15,091 nt of DNA, from assembly GCA_902475285.1 (NCBI GenBank), contig CABRZA010000053.1, forward strand, positions 1 to 15,091, given 5' to 3'. Made by a program: the position numbers and the translations under genes. The notes below the pieces were generated by a model, which saw only the letters and a program-made list of their open reading frames with translations, searched no databases and was not told the DNA's origin. Positions within the stretch are counted from its first letter, which is position 1. Every line of letters starts with the position of its first letter. Of this stretch, positions 8,641-15,091 are shown piece after piece. Source of the DNA: an uncultured Porphyromonadaceae bacterium (GTDB lineage Bacteria > Bacteroidota > Bacteroidia > Bacteroidales > Muribaculaceae).

Positions 8641-9882
8641 TTATCCTGCGGTGGGAATTTCGGCGGTATCAGAGGCTGCCTGAAGCTGACGCGAACGTTG
8701 TTCATCGTCGAGCATGAGCTCATAGATGCGGCGCGTGTCCTTATCGGCGAGTTTGTAATATGCTCCTATGGTCTCACCCGCTCCGGCGTGGAGGCGATCG
8801 GCTATTGTTGGAATCGCCGGGTTGTCGATTCCCAATTCCTTGAAATTGACGGGCATGCGGAGCACGGCCTGAAAGAAGGCCTTGATGTGGGCCACGGTCT
8901 CGATGGCGGCCGTACGGTCGTCGCGCTCGTCCACGGCAAATATGCGGCGCCCCAGCTGGGCAACCTTCGACGGCTTGTGGTGCGCCATGAACGCCATCCA
9001 TGCGGGTAGGACCACAGCGAGAGCTTCGCCGAAAGCCACATCGGGATAGAGGGTGCATATCTCGTGGGCCATGAGGATGGGCGCGGGGTCTTCGCGGCGC
9101 CCGCAGGAACAAAGACCGTTGTGCGCCAAAGAGCCGGCCCATTCCAGATTGGCACGGCCGCGGTAGTCCGAGGGGTCGGCCAAAACCCTCGGTGCCTCCG
9201 CCATCAGCCCCATGAGTAGACCCTCGGCAAGACGGTCGGTCATCTCGACACGCACAGTGGGAGAGAAATAGCTCTCGAAGATGTGCGCCATCATGTCCAT
9301 AACGCCACGGGCAGTCTGGCGCGCGGTGAGCGTTGACGTCATTTCGGGATTGACTATGGCAAAGCGCGGTTTGAGGATGCTGTCGGTGCGCAGCGCGAGC
9401 TTCCGTGAATCTGCGGAACGCGTTATGACACATTCTCCCGATGCCTCGCTTCCCGAACCGGGAATGGTGAGTACCACTCCCACAGGAAGGGCCTCGGTGA
9501 GATTGGCCTTACCGGTGAAAAAATCCCAAAAGTCGCCGTCGTAGGGAACACCGGCGGCTATGGCCTTGGCTGTATCGATAACGGAGCCTCCGCCTATGGC
9601 CACAAGGCCGTCGATATGCGCGCCGCGCCCTCGGCGTATACCTTCCATAACGAGTGTGTCGTCGGGATTGGAAGCCACGCTGCCAAGTTCTACAAAATCA
9701 ATTCCTATGGTGCGCAACGAGTTCTCCACGCGGTCGATAAGACCGCTTTTGTGCGCATAGCTCCTGCCGAATACAACCATAACTTTTGTGGCCCCGGTGA
9801 GAAAAGTGAGCATGCCGACTTTTTCTTCGGCGCCGCGGCCAAACTCAAAAAGCGTGGGAGAATAGAAGCTGAAATTTTCCAT
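8641..9882 (-). CDS. Iron-type alcohol dehydrogenase homologue with degenerate metal site
   Basis: The 413-aa product belongs to the iron-containing (group III) alcohol dehydrogenases, closest in feel to the butanol dehydrogenase/YqhD branch. It has the start YSPTLFEFG (7-15), the coenzyme-binding GGGSVIDTAKA (97-107), FWDFFTGKA, PVGVVLTIPGSGSE and GVMDMMAHIFE (193-203) with ligands Asp196 and His200. Family members reduce aldehydes or oxidise alcohols with NAD(P) and a divalent metal held by one Asp and three His. The last two His appear lost: the expected His before the conserved MAHE is Ile269, and the His-Gly in the next loop is Phe284-Gly285, with one extra residue in that loop. The first nucleotide loop, usually Gly-Gly-Gly-Ser, reads GRSY (39-42). 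The fold seems intact but standard metal-dependent activity is doubtful. The gene stands alone and converges on the secreted protein gene. Confidence 0.88.
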   Translation of the reverse strand: MENFSFYSPTLFEFGRGAEEKVGMLTFLTGATKVMVVFGRSYAHKSGLIDRVENSLRTIGIDFVELGSVASNPDDTLVMEGIRRGRGAHIDGLVAIGGGSVIDTAKAIAAGVPYDGDFWDFFTGKANLTEALPVGVVLTIPGSGSEASGECVITRSADSRKLALRTDSILKPRFAIVNPEMTSTLTARQTARGVMDMMAHIFESYFSPTVRVEMTDRLAEGLLMGLMAEAPRVLADPSDYRGRANLEWAGSLAHNGLCSCGRREDPAPILMAHEICTLYPDVAFGEALAVVLPAWMAFMAHHKPSKVAQLGRRIFAVDERDDRTAAIETVAHIKAFFQAVLRMPVNFKELGIDNPAIPTIADRLHAGAGETIGAYYKLADKDTRRIYELMLDDEQRSRQLQAASDTAEIPTAG

Positions 9883-9901
9883 AATGAGGTGAATTGAATC
9901 G

Positions 9902-9934
9902 TAAATATACCTTAATAACAGCGCTAACTTGCAA
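9902..9934 (-). promoter_or_regulatory. Probable promoter of the dehydrogenase homologue gene
   Basis: On the minus strand TATATTTA (complement of 9902-9909) resembles TAnnTTTG with one mismatch, and TTG (complement of 9932-9934) lies 22 nt upstream, close to the usual 19-21 nt spacing. The box lies about 20 nt before the ATG. The 155-bp region 9883-10037 serves two divergent genes and holds no other gene or obvious hairpin. Confidence 0.4.
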
Positions 9935-10017
9935 TAGTTCGGGCCTGCGGAGATGAAAAATCCCGAAATTATGCAAGCGCCCTCCGCCGGGATGTAACAG
10001 AAAAAGCCAAGTCGTGG

Positions 10018-10029
10018 CGTAACTTTGCA
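10018..10029 (+). promoter_or_regulatory. -7 promoter element of the Cu/Zn efflux permease gene
   Basis: TAACTTTG at 10020-10027 matches the Bacteroidetes -7 consensus exactly and is embedded in CGTAACTTTGCA, identical to the element before the tRNA gene. No good TTTG is found at -33, so activity may need an activator or rely on the extended box. The ATG at 10038 begins 10 nt after the box; the predicted leader is only a few nucleotides. Confidence 0.55.
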
Positions 10030-10037
10030 ATGTAAAA

Positions 10038-11300
10038 ATGAAGCATATGGATATCAGCGCATTCTTCTATTCTTTTGCAGGCATACTCAACCAGATGTCG
10101 CCCTATATTCTCCTCGGTTTTCTCATAGCCGGGCTGCTGCATGTGTTCGTACGTCCGTCCACCATGGCACGTCACCTCGCCGGCAGCGGATGGAAACCCG
10201 TGGTGAAGGCGGCACTGCTGGGCATACCCCTGCCTTTGTGCTCGTGCGGCGTGTTGCCCACGGCAGTGTCGCTGCGCCGTCGCGGAGCCTCGCGCGCAGC
10301 CGCAACATCGTTTCTTATCGCCACACCGCAGACGGGTGTCGACTCCATTGCCGCCACCTACTCGCTGCTGGGTCTTCCCTTCGCTCTTATCCGCCCCATT
10401 GCGGCGCTCGTCGGAGCATTTGCCGGCGGCATCGCCGTCGACAAGACCGCCTCGGGCGACATGGCCGACGACATGGCCGAGTGCACCGACGGGTGCCATA
10501 CCGACGCTGCGGAGGCCGACGGGCTTCCGACCGGCTTCTTCGCCCGCCTCGGCGCTGCGGTGAAATACGGACTTGTCGACATGGTGGCATCCGTGGGCAA
10601 ATGGCTGGTGATCGGTCTTGTGGTGGCGGCGCTCATCACGGTATTCATCCCCGACAGTCTCTTCACGGGCCTTTCCGATTATCCGTTGCTGGCAATGCTC
10701 GCCGTGGTGGCCGTGGCCGTGCCCATGTATGTGTGCGCCACGGGCTCGATACCCATTGCGCTGTCGCTCATGGCAAAGGGGCTCTCGCCCGGCATAGCTT
10801 TCGTAATGCTCATGGCCGGCCCGGCAGCCAACTTCGCGTCGATTATGATTTTGGGCCGCACGCTCGGTCGTCGAGCCACTGCCGTATATGTTGGCTCTGT
10901 GATAGTCACAGCCATAGCGTTCGGACTCGCAATCGACATGCTGCTCCCCGCATCGTGGTTCGCAGTCGGCAACGCTGCCACCGCCGCATGCCACACCCAC
11001 GCTTTCGGCATCTTCGACACGGCGTGCTCTGCCCTCCTGGTCGGACTCCTCATCTATGCCGCAATAAAGAACAGAAAACACAATCACCAAACAACAACAA
11101 GCACCATGACAACAACCTACAACATCGAAGGCATGGCCTGCCCCCACTGCAAGGCCACAGTAGAGAAAGCCCTCCGCGGCCTCGACGGCGTGGAGAGCGT
11201 CGACGTCGACCTTGCAAAAGGCACCGCCACAGTCGACGGCACGGCCACGCCCGAAGCTGTTGCCCAGGCCGTACGCCTCGCCGGCTTCGACGTGAAATAA
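10038..11300 (+). CDS. SO_0444-type Cu/Zn efflux permease with C-terminal HMA domain
   Basis: The 420-aa product combines an eight-or-more-helix permease (about 1-345) with a soluble heavy-metal-associated domain (about 357-420). Permease landmarks are IPLPLCSCGVLPTA (63-76), SFLIATPQTGVDS (91-103) and YVCATGSIPIAL (231-241), typical of the DUF318/ArsP-like SO_0444 family proposed to export copper or zinc across the inner membrane. The central loop has Cys149, Cys153 and His154, and a late segment has Cys318, His319 and His321, possible extra metal contacts. The HMA part has the metal-binding GMACPHC (365-371) with Cys368 and Cys371, like CopZ or the N-terminus of P-type copper ATPases. The linker is hydrophilic and Thr-rich, and an in-frame ATG (codon 357) lies exactly at the start of the HMA domain. 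An alternative start is the ATG at codon 4. The actual metal is not determined by the sequence. Confidence 0.85.
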   Translation: MKHMDISAFFYSFAGILNQMSPYILLGFLIAGLLHVFVRPSTMARHLAGSGWKPVVKAALLGIPLPLCSCGVLPTAVSLRRRGASRAAATSFLIATPQTGVDSIAATYSLLGLPFALIRPIAALVGAFAGGIAVDKTASGDMADDMAECTDGCHTDAAEADGLPTGFFARLGAAVKYGLVDMVASVGKWLVIGLVVAALITVFIPDSLFTGLSDYPLLAMLAVVAVAVPMYVCATGSIPIALSLMAKGLSPGIAFVMLMAGPAANFASIMILGRTLGRRATAVYVGSVIVTAIAFGLAIDMLLPASWFAVGNAATAACHTHAFGIFDTACSALLVGLLIYAAIKNRKHNHQTTTSTMTTTYNIEGMACPHCKATVEKALRGLDGVESVDVDLAKGTATVDGTATPEAVAQAVRLAGFDVK

Positions 11301-11308
11301 GCTGTAAG

Positions 11309-12208
11309 TCAGGCTTTGTCCTGATACGATTTCAGCGCCTCTTCGAGCTCACTGCGCACCCTGTCGCGGAGCTCGGGAGGCGCTATCACTTGCACGCGGG
11401 GGCCGTGGCTGAGAATCTCCTCGACGAAGTCGCGGGTGGGGCGGATGAGATAGTGGAAATCGGAGTAGTTGTCGTGCACAAACTCCTCCTGCGACGCATG
11501 AAGAGGAAGTGCTCTGAAATATTTGGCCTGCCCGGGCTGCACACGCAGCACCACGCGCTGCAGCTCGCCCTCGTCGGCAACGATGCCGAAGGCCCCGGCG
11601 AAATAGCGCTCGCCGTCGAATGTCGGGTCGGGCTCGAAAGTGTCGGTGAGCAGGCGGAACTTCGATATGCGGTCGAGGGCATAGGTCTTGATTCGATTCT
11701 GCGCCACATGCCGCCCCACCAAATACCAGCGCTGGCGGAAGAGCTTCACCAGATACGGTTCGAGCAGAATGTCGGCCGTGGGTACAAGACGGTAGAAGGG
11801 CATGTAGTCGAACATCACACGCCGGTTGCCACGGAGGGCCTCGATGGCCGGGGCAAGATACTCTCGCGCCGACGGAACGTCGTCGACCATAATCTTGTGA
11901 GCCACGTCGCGGCTGTCGGTGAGGAGGCGGTGCGTGGCGGCGTTGTTGAGAAGCCAGCGCTGCATGGAGTCGTTGTGCTCGCCCTGCGCGATGTAGTACT
12001 CGTGGGTGGCCGGATCGACCTTTATCTCTATGTCGAAAAAATTCTCGGCGGCCTCGCGGTAGTTGCAGAACGTACGCCGCGGCATGGGGCGTCCGTCGGA
12101 AAGAGGGCACTGCTGCCACAGCTCGTCGATGCGTGCGCGTGTAAGGGCTCCGTAGCTGCGCAGGGTATCGACGAGCCAGAGATAGCGGTTGAAGAGGTCG
12201 CGCGCCAT
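11309..12208 (-). CDS. WYL domain-containing transcriptional regulator
   Basis: The 299-aa product has an N-terminal winged-helix-like segment (about 1-75), a WYL domain (about 125-190) with the name motif Trp161-Tyr162-Leu163 in RQRWYLVGR and the following IKTYALDRI, and a C-terminal WCX-like extension (about 215-290). WYL proteins are DNA-binding regulators whose WYL domain senses small ligands or nucleic acid; ligands vary and are mostly unknown. The ATG lies 5 nt after the stop of the symporter gene, so it is the last gene of the namZ-symporter operon and may regulate it. The stop lies 8 bp from that of the convergent permease gene, with no evident terminator between. WYL regulators are also common beside defence systems, but no defence gene is present here. 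Confidence 0.88.
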   Translation of the reverse strand: MARDLFNRYLWLVDTLRSYGALTRARIDELWQQCPLSDGRPMPRRTFCNYREAAENFFDIEIKVDPATHEYYIAQGEHNDSMQRWLLNNAATHRLLTDSRDVAHKIMVDDVPSAREYLAPAIEALRGNRRVMFDYMPFYRLVPTADILLEPYLVKLFRQRWYLVGRHVAQNRIKTYALDRISKFRLLTDTFEPDPTFDGERYFAGAFGIVADEGELQRVVLRVQPGQAKYFRALPLHASQEEFVHDNYSDFHYLIRPTRDFVEEILSHGPRVQVIAPPELRDRVRSELEEALKSYQDKA

Positions 12209-12213
12209 AAGGT

Positions 12214-13689
12214 TCAGGCCGAGGCCTCCCCGGCGACGGCCTTCTTGCCTATCGAGAGAAGGCGCAGGCCTATGATGGTAATCAAGGCGTTCATTATGAG
12301 GAGCTCGAAGCTCGTTTCATAGCCGAACCAGTGTTTCAGCCCCCACTGAATCACCCACGAGAGGCAGGGAGCGGCAATGCATACCAAAGGCACATAACGG
12401 TCGTGCACGGGCTTGCTGCCGAACATACCGTAGACAAAGAGGCCCAGGATGGGGCCATAGGTATACGATGCGAGGGTATAGACTGCCGAGATGGCGTCCT
12501 GGTTGGAAAGAAGATAGAAGGCAATGATTACCAAACCCATGCACACCGACATTGCCACATGCACGAGCTTGCGGGTGCGCGTGAGTTGCTTTTCGTCGCC
12601 TTTCTTGTGCGCCTGGAGGATGTCGACGGTAAACGATGTGGTGAGCGACGTGAGCGCCGAACCGGCGGCGGAGTAGGCCGCCGATATGAGGCCTAACACG
12701 AAGAGTACCAGTACCACTACGGGTACGTCGGGGTGCTGCGCCACCATGCCGAATATTTCGTCGCTCTTGACGGGAATATCCAGACCCTTGGCGTCGAGGA
12801 ACATCACGAGCACCGTACCCAAAAGGAGAAAGAGGGCTATGACGAAGAACTGCGTCACACCGCTCACTATCATGTTTTTACGGCTGCTCTTATGGTCGGT
12901 GCAGGCGAGGTTGCGCTGCATCATGTCCTGGTCGAGGCCGTTGGTGGCTATCGCCATGAACACACCGGCGAGGAACTGCTTCCAGAAATATGTGCCCTCC
13001 TTCGGATTGTCGAAGTAGAACATTCGCGCGCTCGGATGGTCGGCTATGGCCGAGGTGAGCTCGCCGAAGCTGTAACCCAAGTTTGTGGCCACAAAGTAGA
13101 TGCACAGAATCACCGACATTATGAGGCAGAAGCTTTTGAGGGTGTCGGTCCAGATTATCGACTTCACGCCGCCCTGCACGGTATAGAGCCAAATGAGGGC
13201 GATGGTGACTATGACGTTGAACACGAAAGGAATGTGCAGGGGCGAGAACACCAGGAGCTGCAGCACGGCGCACACCACGAAGAAACGCACGGCGGCACCG
13301 AGCATCTTCGACACGAAGAAGAACCATGCGCCCGTGCGGTAGGTCGAGCGCCCGAAGCGTTCTTCAAGGTAGCCGTATATCGACAGAAGATTCTTCTTAT
13401 AGAACAGCGGCACAAGGAGATAGGCGATCACTACATAGCCCACGATGAAGCCGAGCACCATTTGAAGGTAGGCATAGCCCTTGCCCACCACCATGCCGGG
13501 CACGGAGATGAATGTCACACCCGATATGGCGGCGCCTATCATGGCGAAGGCAACCACGGGCCACGGAGCCTTGCGGTTGCCGGTGAAGAAGGTGGTGTTG
13601 TCCGAACCCCGCGAGGCGAAGTACGACACGGCCATAAGCAGCACGAAATAGGCTGCGATAGTGATGATTACGATTACAGGCTGGCTCAT
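12214..13689 (-). CDS. Sodium:solute symporter (candidate MurNAc importer)
   Basis: This 491-aa protein is a sodium:solute symporter (SSS) family member with about 13 membrane helices. Family landmarks include FFTGNRKAPW (34-43), the substrate-region ISGVTFISVPG (55-65), VQGGVKSIIWTDTLKSF (171-187), GLDQDMMQRNLAC (251-263) and the Ser/Thr-rich helix SAAYSAAGSALTSLTTSF (336-353) expected to hold the Na2 sodium site. The family couples uptake of sugars, sialic acid, amino acids and other solutes to the sodium gradient at the inner membrane. The substrate cannot be read directly, but the gene sits 3 nt after namZ, whose product releases MurNAc. Tannerella forsythia imports MurNAc through an inner-membrane transporter called MurT, so MurNAc or a related muropeptide sugar is the best guess. 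The WYL regulator gene follows 5 nt downstream. Confidence 0.88.
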   Translation of the reverse strand: MSQPVIVIITIAAYFVLLMAVSYFASRGSDNTTFFTGNRKAPWPVVAFAMIGAAISGVTFISVPGMVVGKGYAYLQMVLGFIVGYVVIAYLLVPLFYKKNLLSIYGYLEERFGRSTYRTGAWFFFVSKMLGAAVRFFVVCAVLQLLVFSPLHIPFVFNVIVTIALIWLYTVQGGVKSIIWTDTLKSFCLIMSVILCIYFVATNLGYSFGELTSAIADHPSARMFYFDNPKEGTYFWKQFLAGVFMAIATNGLDQDMMQRNLACTDHKSSRKNMIVSGVTQFFVIALFLLLGTVLVMFLDAKGLDIPVKSDEIFGMVAQHPDVPVVVLVLFVLGLISAAYSAAGSALTSLTTSFTVDILQAHKKGDEKQLTRTRKLVHVAMSVCMGLVIIAFYLLSNQDAISAVYTLASYTYGPILGLFVYGMFGSKPVHDRYVPLVCIAAPCLSWVIQWGLKHWFGYETSFELLIMNALITIIGLRLLSIGKKAVAGEASA

Positions 13690-13692
13690 GGT

Positions 13693-14880
13693 TTATTCAG
13701 CGTAAAGAAGATAAGGACTGCGGCGCAGGCGGAAAGCGGCCACATCGTCGGCCCACGTGGCCTTGATATCGGCGGCGCTGCGGCCGTCTTCTATCATGCG
13801 GCGGATGTCGCCGCGGCCAATGAGTTTTTCAAAGAACGAACGGAAGAATGCATCGCCCATACCGAGGTCGCGGTAGGCGTCGATGAGGTATTCAAGATTG
13901 ATGCCCTGCGCTATCGCCTCTTCCTCGGAGATGTTGCGGAGGTCGACGCCGTGGCAGAGATTGTCCAGTTGCGGCGGATTCTTTGCTCCGGCCACGCTGC
14001 GCGGCGTGAAGTCGAAGGCGCGGTTCTTCATGTCGGGATGTCCGTAGCACTCGAAAGGCATGTCGGTGCCTCGGCCGAGGCTCACGGGCGTGGCCTCGAA
14101 ATAGCATGTGGAGGGATAAAGATAAATTGCGAGCATTGTGCGCAGGTTGGGCGACGGTGCCACCGGCAGGCGGTAGCGCGTCTGATGGGTGTAGCCCTCG
14201 CACGGCACCACGGTAAGCGCCGGACGCGCGCCGTCTTTAAGCCAGCCCTCGCCCACGGCCATGAGTGCGAGCTCGCCGAGGGTCATGCCGTGCACCACGG
14301 GAATGGGCAGACGGCCTACGCCCGACTCATACTTCATGTCGAGCACGGGGCCGTCGACAGTCATGCCGTTGGGGTTGGGGCGGTCGAGCACCACGAACTC
14401 CTTGCCGTAGGCAGCCGCGGCGTTCATGAGGTCGATCATCGTGCAATAATATGTATAGTAACGCAGGCCTACGTCCTGGATGTCGGTCACTATCACGTCG
14501 AACCGTTCCATCACTTCCTTGGCAGGCATGCGCGAGCCCCGGCCGTCGTAGAGGCTGGCGATTGGTATACCCGTAGGGCCGTCGACGCCGCTCTTCACAT
14601 GCTCGCCGGCGTCGGCGGTGCCGCGGAAGCCGTGTTCGGGCGAGAAAAGCGTGGTTACATTCACGCCATTGTCGAGCATGATGTCGAGTGTATGGCGGTC
14701 GCCCACCATGCCGGTGTGGTTCGAGAAGAGGGCCACGCGCTTGCCTTTGAGCAGGGGCAGATATTGGTCGGTGCGTGCGGCACCCACGGTAACGCCGTCC
14801 GCGGCCACAGCCACAGTGCTTACAGCCAGCAGCAAAGCCAGCGTGATGAAAAGTCGCAAAGATAGTTGTCGAAGATTCAT
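13693..14880 (-). CDS. namZ: Exo-beta-N-acetylmuramidase NamZ (DUF1343, GH171)
   Basis: The 395-aa product belongs to DUF1343, now known as NamZ (GH171), which cleaves MurNAc from the non-reducing ends of peptidoglycan fragments. It begins with a cleavable signal peptide (hydrophobic 9-20, AVA-A cut near 26-27; no lipobox), so it acts in the periplasm. Hallmarks in order: LFSNHTG (51-57), LFSPEHGFRG (78-87) with the conserved Glu82, VTDIQDVGLRYYTY (131-144), LDRPNPNG (165-172), the long YPSTCYFEAT (255-264) and SLGRGTDMPFE (267-277). Length matches the mature family size of about 370 aa. It heads an operon with a sodium:solute symporter (3 nt) and a WYL regulator (5 nt further), fitting salvage of cell-wall amino sugars. 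The kinase and etherase needed to process imported MurNAc (MurK, MurQ) are not in the window. Confidence 0.9.
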   Translation of the reverse strand: MNLRQLSLRLFITLALLLAVSTVAVAADGVTVGAARTDQYLPLLKGKRVALFSNHTGMVGDRHTLDIMLDNGVNVTTLFSPEHGFRGTADAGEHVKSGVDGPTGIPIASLYDGRGSRMPAKEVMERFDVIVTDIQDVGLRYYTYYCTMIDLMNAAAAYGKEFVVLDRPNPNGMTVDGPVLDMKYESGVGRLPIPVVHGMTLGELALMAVGEGWLKDGARPALTVVPCEGYTHQTRYRLPVAPSPNLRTMLAIYLYPSTCYFEATPVSLGRGTDMPFECYGHPDMKNRAFDFTPRSVAGAKNPPQLDNLCHGVDLRNISEEEAIAQGINLEYLIDAYRDLGMGDAFFRSFFEKLIGRGDIRRMIEDGRSAADIKATWADDVAAFRLRRSPYLLYAE

Positions 14881-14904
14881 GGTATCAAATTACTTATTGG
14901 TTTG

Positions 14905-14912
14905 CGAAGATA
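14905..14912 (-). promoter_or_regulatory. Possible -7 element of the namZ operon
   Basis: The minus strand reads TATCTTCG, one mismatch from TAnnTTTG, about 24 nt before the namZ ATG. No convincing -33 TTTG is present at the right distance. The region 14881-15029 (149 bp) between namZ and the divergent tRNA gene is very AT-rich and contains no gene; besides the two promoters it holds short repeats near the tRNA promoter. Confidence 0.3.
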
Positions 14913-14983
14913 ACGCAAAAAAATGAGTCGAAGCGAATAAAATATGTATAAAAACAATAACAAATATTAAACATCCAAAATAA

Positions 14984-15017
14984 TTTGGTCAATCCAAAAA
15001 CTCGCCGTAACTTTGCA
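14984..15017 (+). promoter_or_regulatory. Consensus Bacteroidetes promoter of the tRNA-Ala gene
   Basis: TTTG at 14984-14987 and TAACTTTG at 15008-15015 are both perfect matches, separated by exactly 20 nt. The AT-rich tract upstream (about 14913-14983) resembles an UP-type enhancer. Transcription should start about 10 nt before the mature tRNA 5' end. The extended box CGTAACTTTGCA is identical to that of the permease gene. Confidence 0.85.
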
Positions 15018-15029
15018 TCGCAAAAGCAA

Positions 15030-15091
15030 GGGGCACTAGCTCATCTGGCTAGAGCGCGACACTGGCAGTGTCGAGGTGAGCGGTTCGAGTC
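15030..15091 (+). tRNA. tRNA-Ala (anticodon GGC), 3' end cut by the window
   Basis: The visible 62 nt fold as the 5' part of a tRNA: acceptor strand GGGGCAC (15030-15036), TA linker, D-stem GCTC/GAGC (15039-15042, 15052-15055) around a loop with GG, anticodon stem CGACA/TGTCG (15057-15061, 15069-15073), loop CTGGCAG with anticodon GGC at 15064-15066, a 5-nt variable loop, T-stem AGCGG (15079-15083) and T-loop TTCGAGT (15084-15090). The GGC anticodon reads GCC and GCU alanine codons. The other acceptor and T-stem strands, and whether CCA is encoded, lie beyond the window, so the G3-U70 identity pair cannot be checked. Confidence 0.93.

Noticed and set aside
11309..11324. TCAGG-CTTTGT-CCTGA hairpin as a terminator for the convergent permease and WYL genes
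   Set aside because: The 5-bp stem lies inside the last codons of the WYL gene and has no T-run.
12733..14865. A 710-codon plus-strand frame over namZ and the symporter
   Set aside because: It is the antisense shadow of two clear genes with signal peptide, membrane helices and family motifs on the other strand.

Overview
The window reads as chromosomal DNA of a Bacteroidales bacterium, most likely a GC-rich member of the Muribaculaceae or a relative. Four signs point this way. Its promoters carry the Bacteroidetes-type -7 element TAnnTTTG, one of them with a well-spaced TTTG at -33. There are no strong Shine-Dalgarno sequences. The family set is typical of the order (DUF3822, SO_0444-type permease, DUF1343/NamZ, a secreted CBM26 protein with a Bacteroidetes-style C-terminal tail). 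Coding is GC-rich, yet AUA is heavily used for isoleucine. The family-level placement is inference. I see no mobile element, CRISPR array, integrase or phage gene.

Layout. (1) 129-6891, plus strand: a tight run of seven genes, DUF3822 - rsmD - CvpA-like - sufB - sufC - sufD - sufS. Gaps are at most 69 bp and two junctions overlap. It combines an rRNA methyltransferase and a small membrane protein with a nearly complete SUF iron-sulfur assembly system: the SufBCD scaffold/ATPase complex plus the cysteine desulfurase SufS. SufE/SufU and A-type carriers are not in the window. (2) 6988-8571, plus strand: a secreted protein with its own promoter, a Pro-Asp linker, a starch-binding CBM26-like module and a C-terminal sorting-like tail. 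It ends at a 17-bp bidirectional terminator hairpin at 8590-8626. (3) 8641-9882, minus strand: an iron-type alcohol dehydrogenase homologue that seems to have lost two of its four metal ligands. (4) 10038-11300, plus strand: an SO_0444-type Cu/Zn efflux permease fused to a C-terminal HMA metal-binding domain. (5) 14880-11309, minus strand: a three-gene operon coding for NamZ (exo-N-acetylmuramidase, DUF1343), a sodium:solute symporter and a WYL-domain regulator. It looks like a peptidoglycan amino-sugar salvage unit with its own regulator. (6) 15030-15091, plus strand: the 5' part of tRNA-Ala(GGC), cut by the window end, behind a consensus promoter.

How they work together. SufS would take sulfur from cysteine and deliver it (through a partner outside the window) to SufB in the SufBC2D complex, with ATP hydrolysis by SufC. 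In the minus-strand operon, NamZ would release MurNAc from peptidoglycan ends in the periplasm, the symporter would import it, and the WYL protein would adjust expression. No single locus stands out as a wholly new system. The points most worth a second look are the degenerate metal site of the alcohol dehydrogenase homologue, the NamZ-symporter-WYL operon, the permease-HMA fusion with a possible internal start, and an extended -7 promoter element that in two cases lies only 8-10 nt from the start codon.
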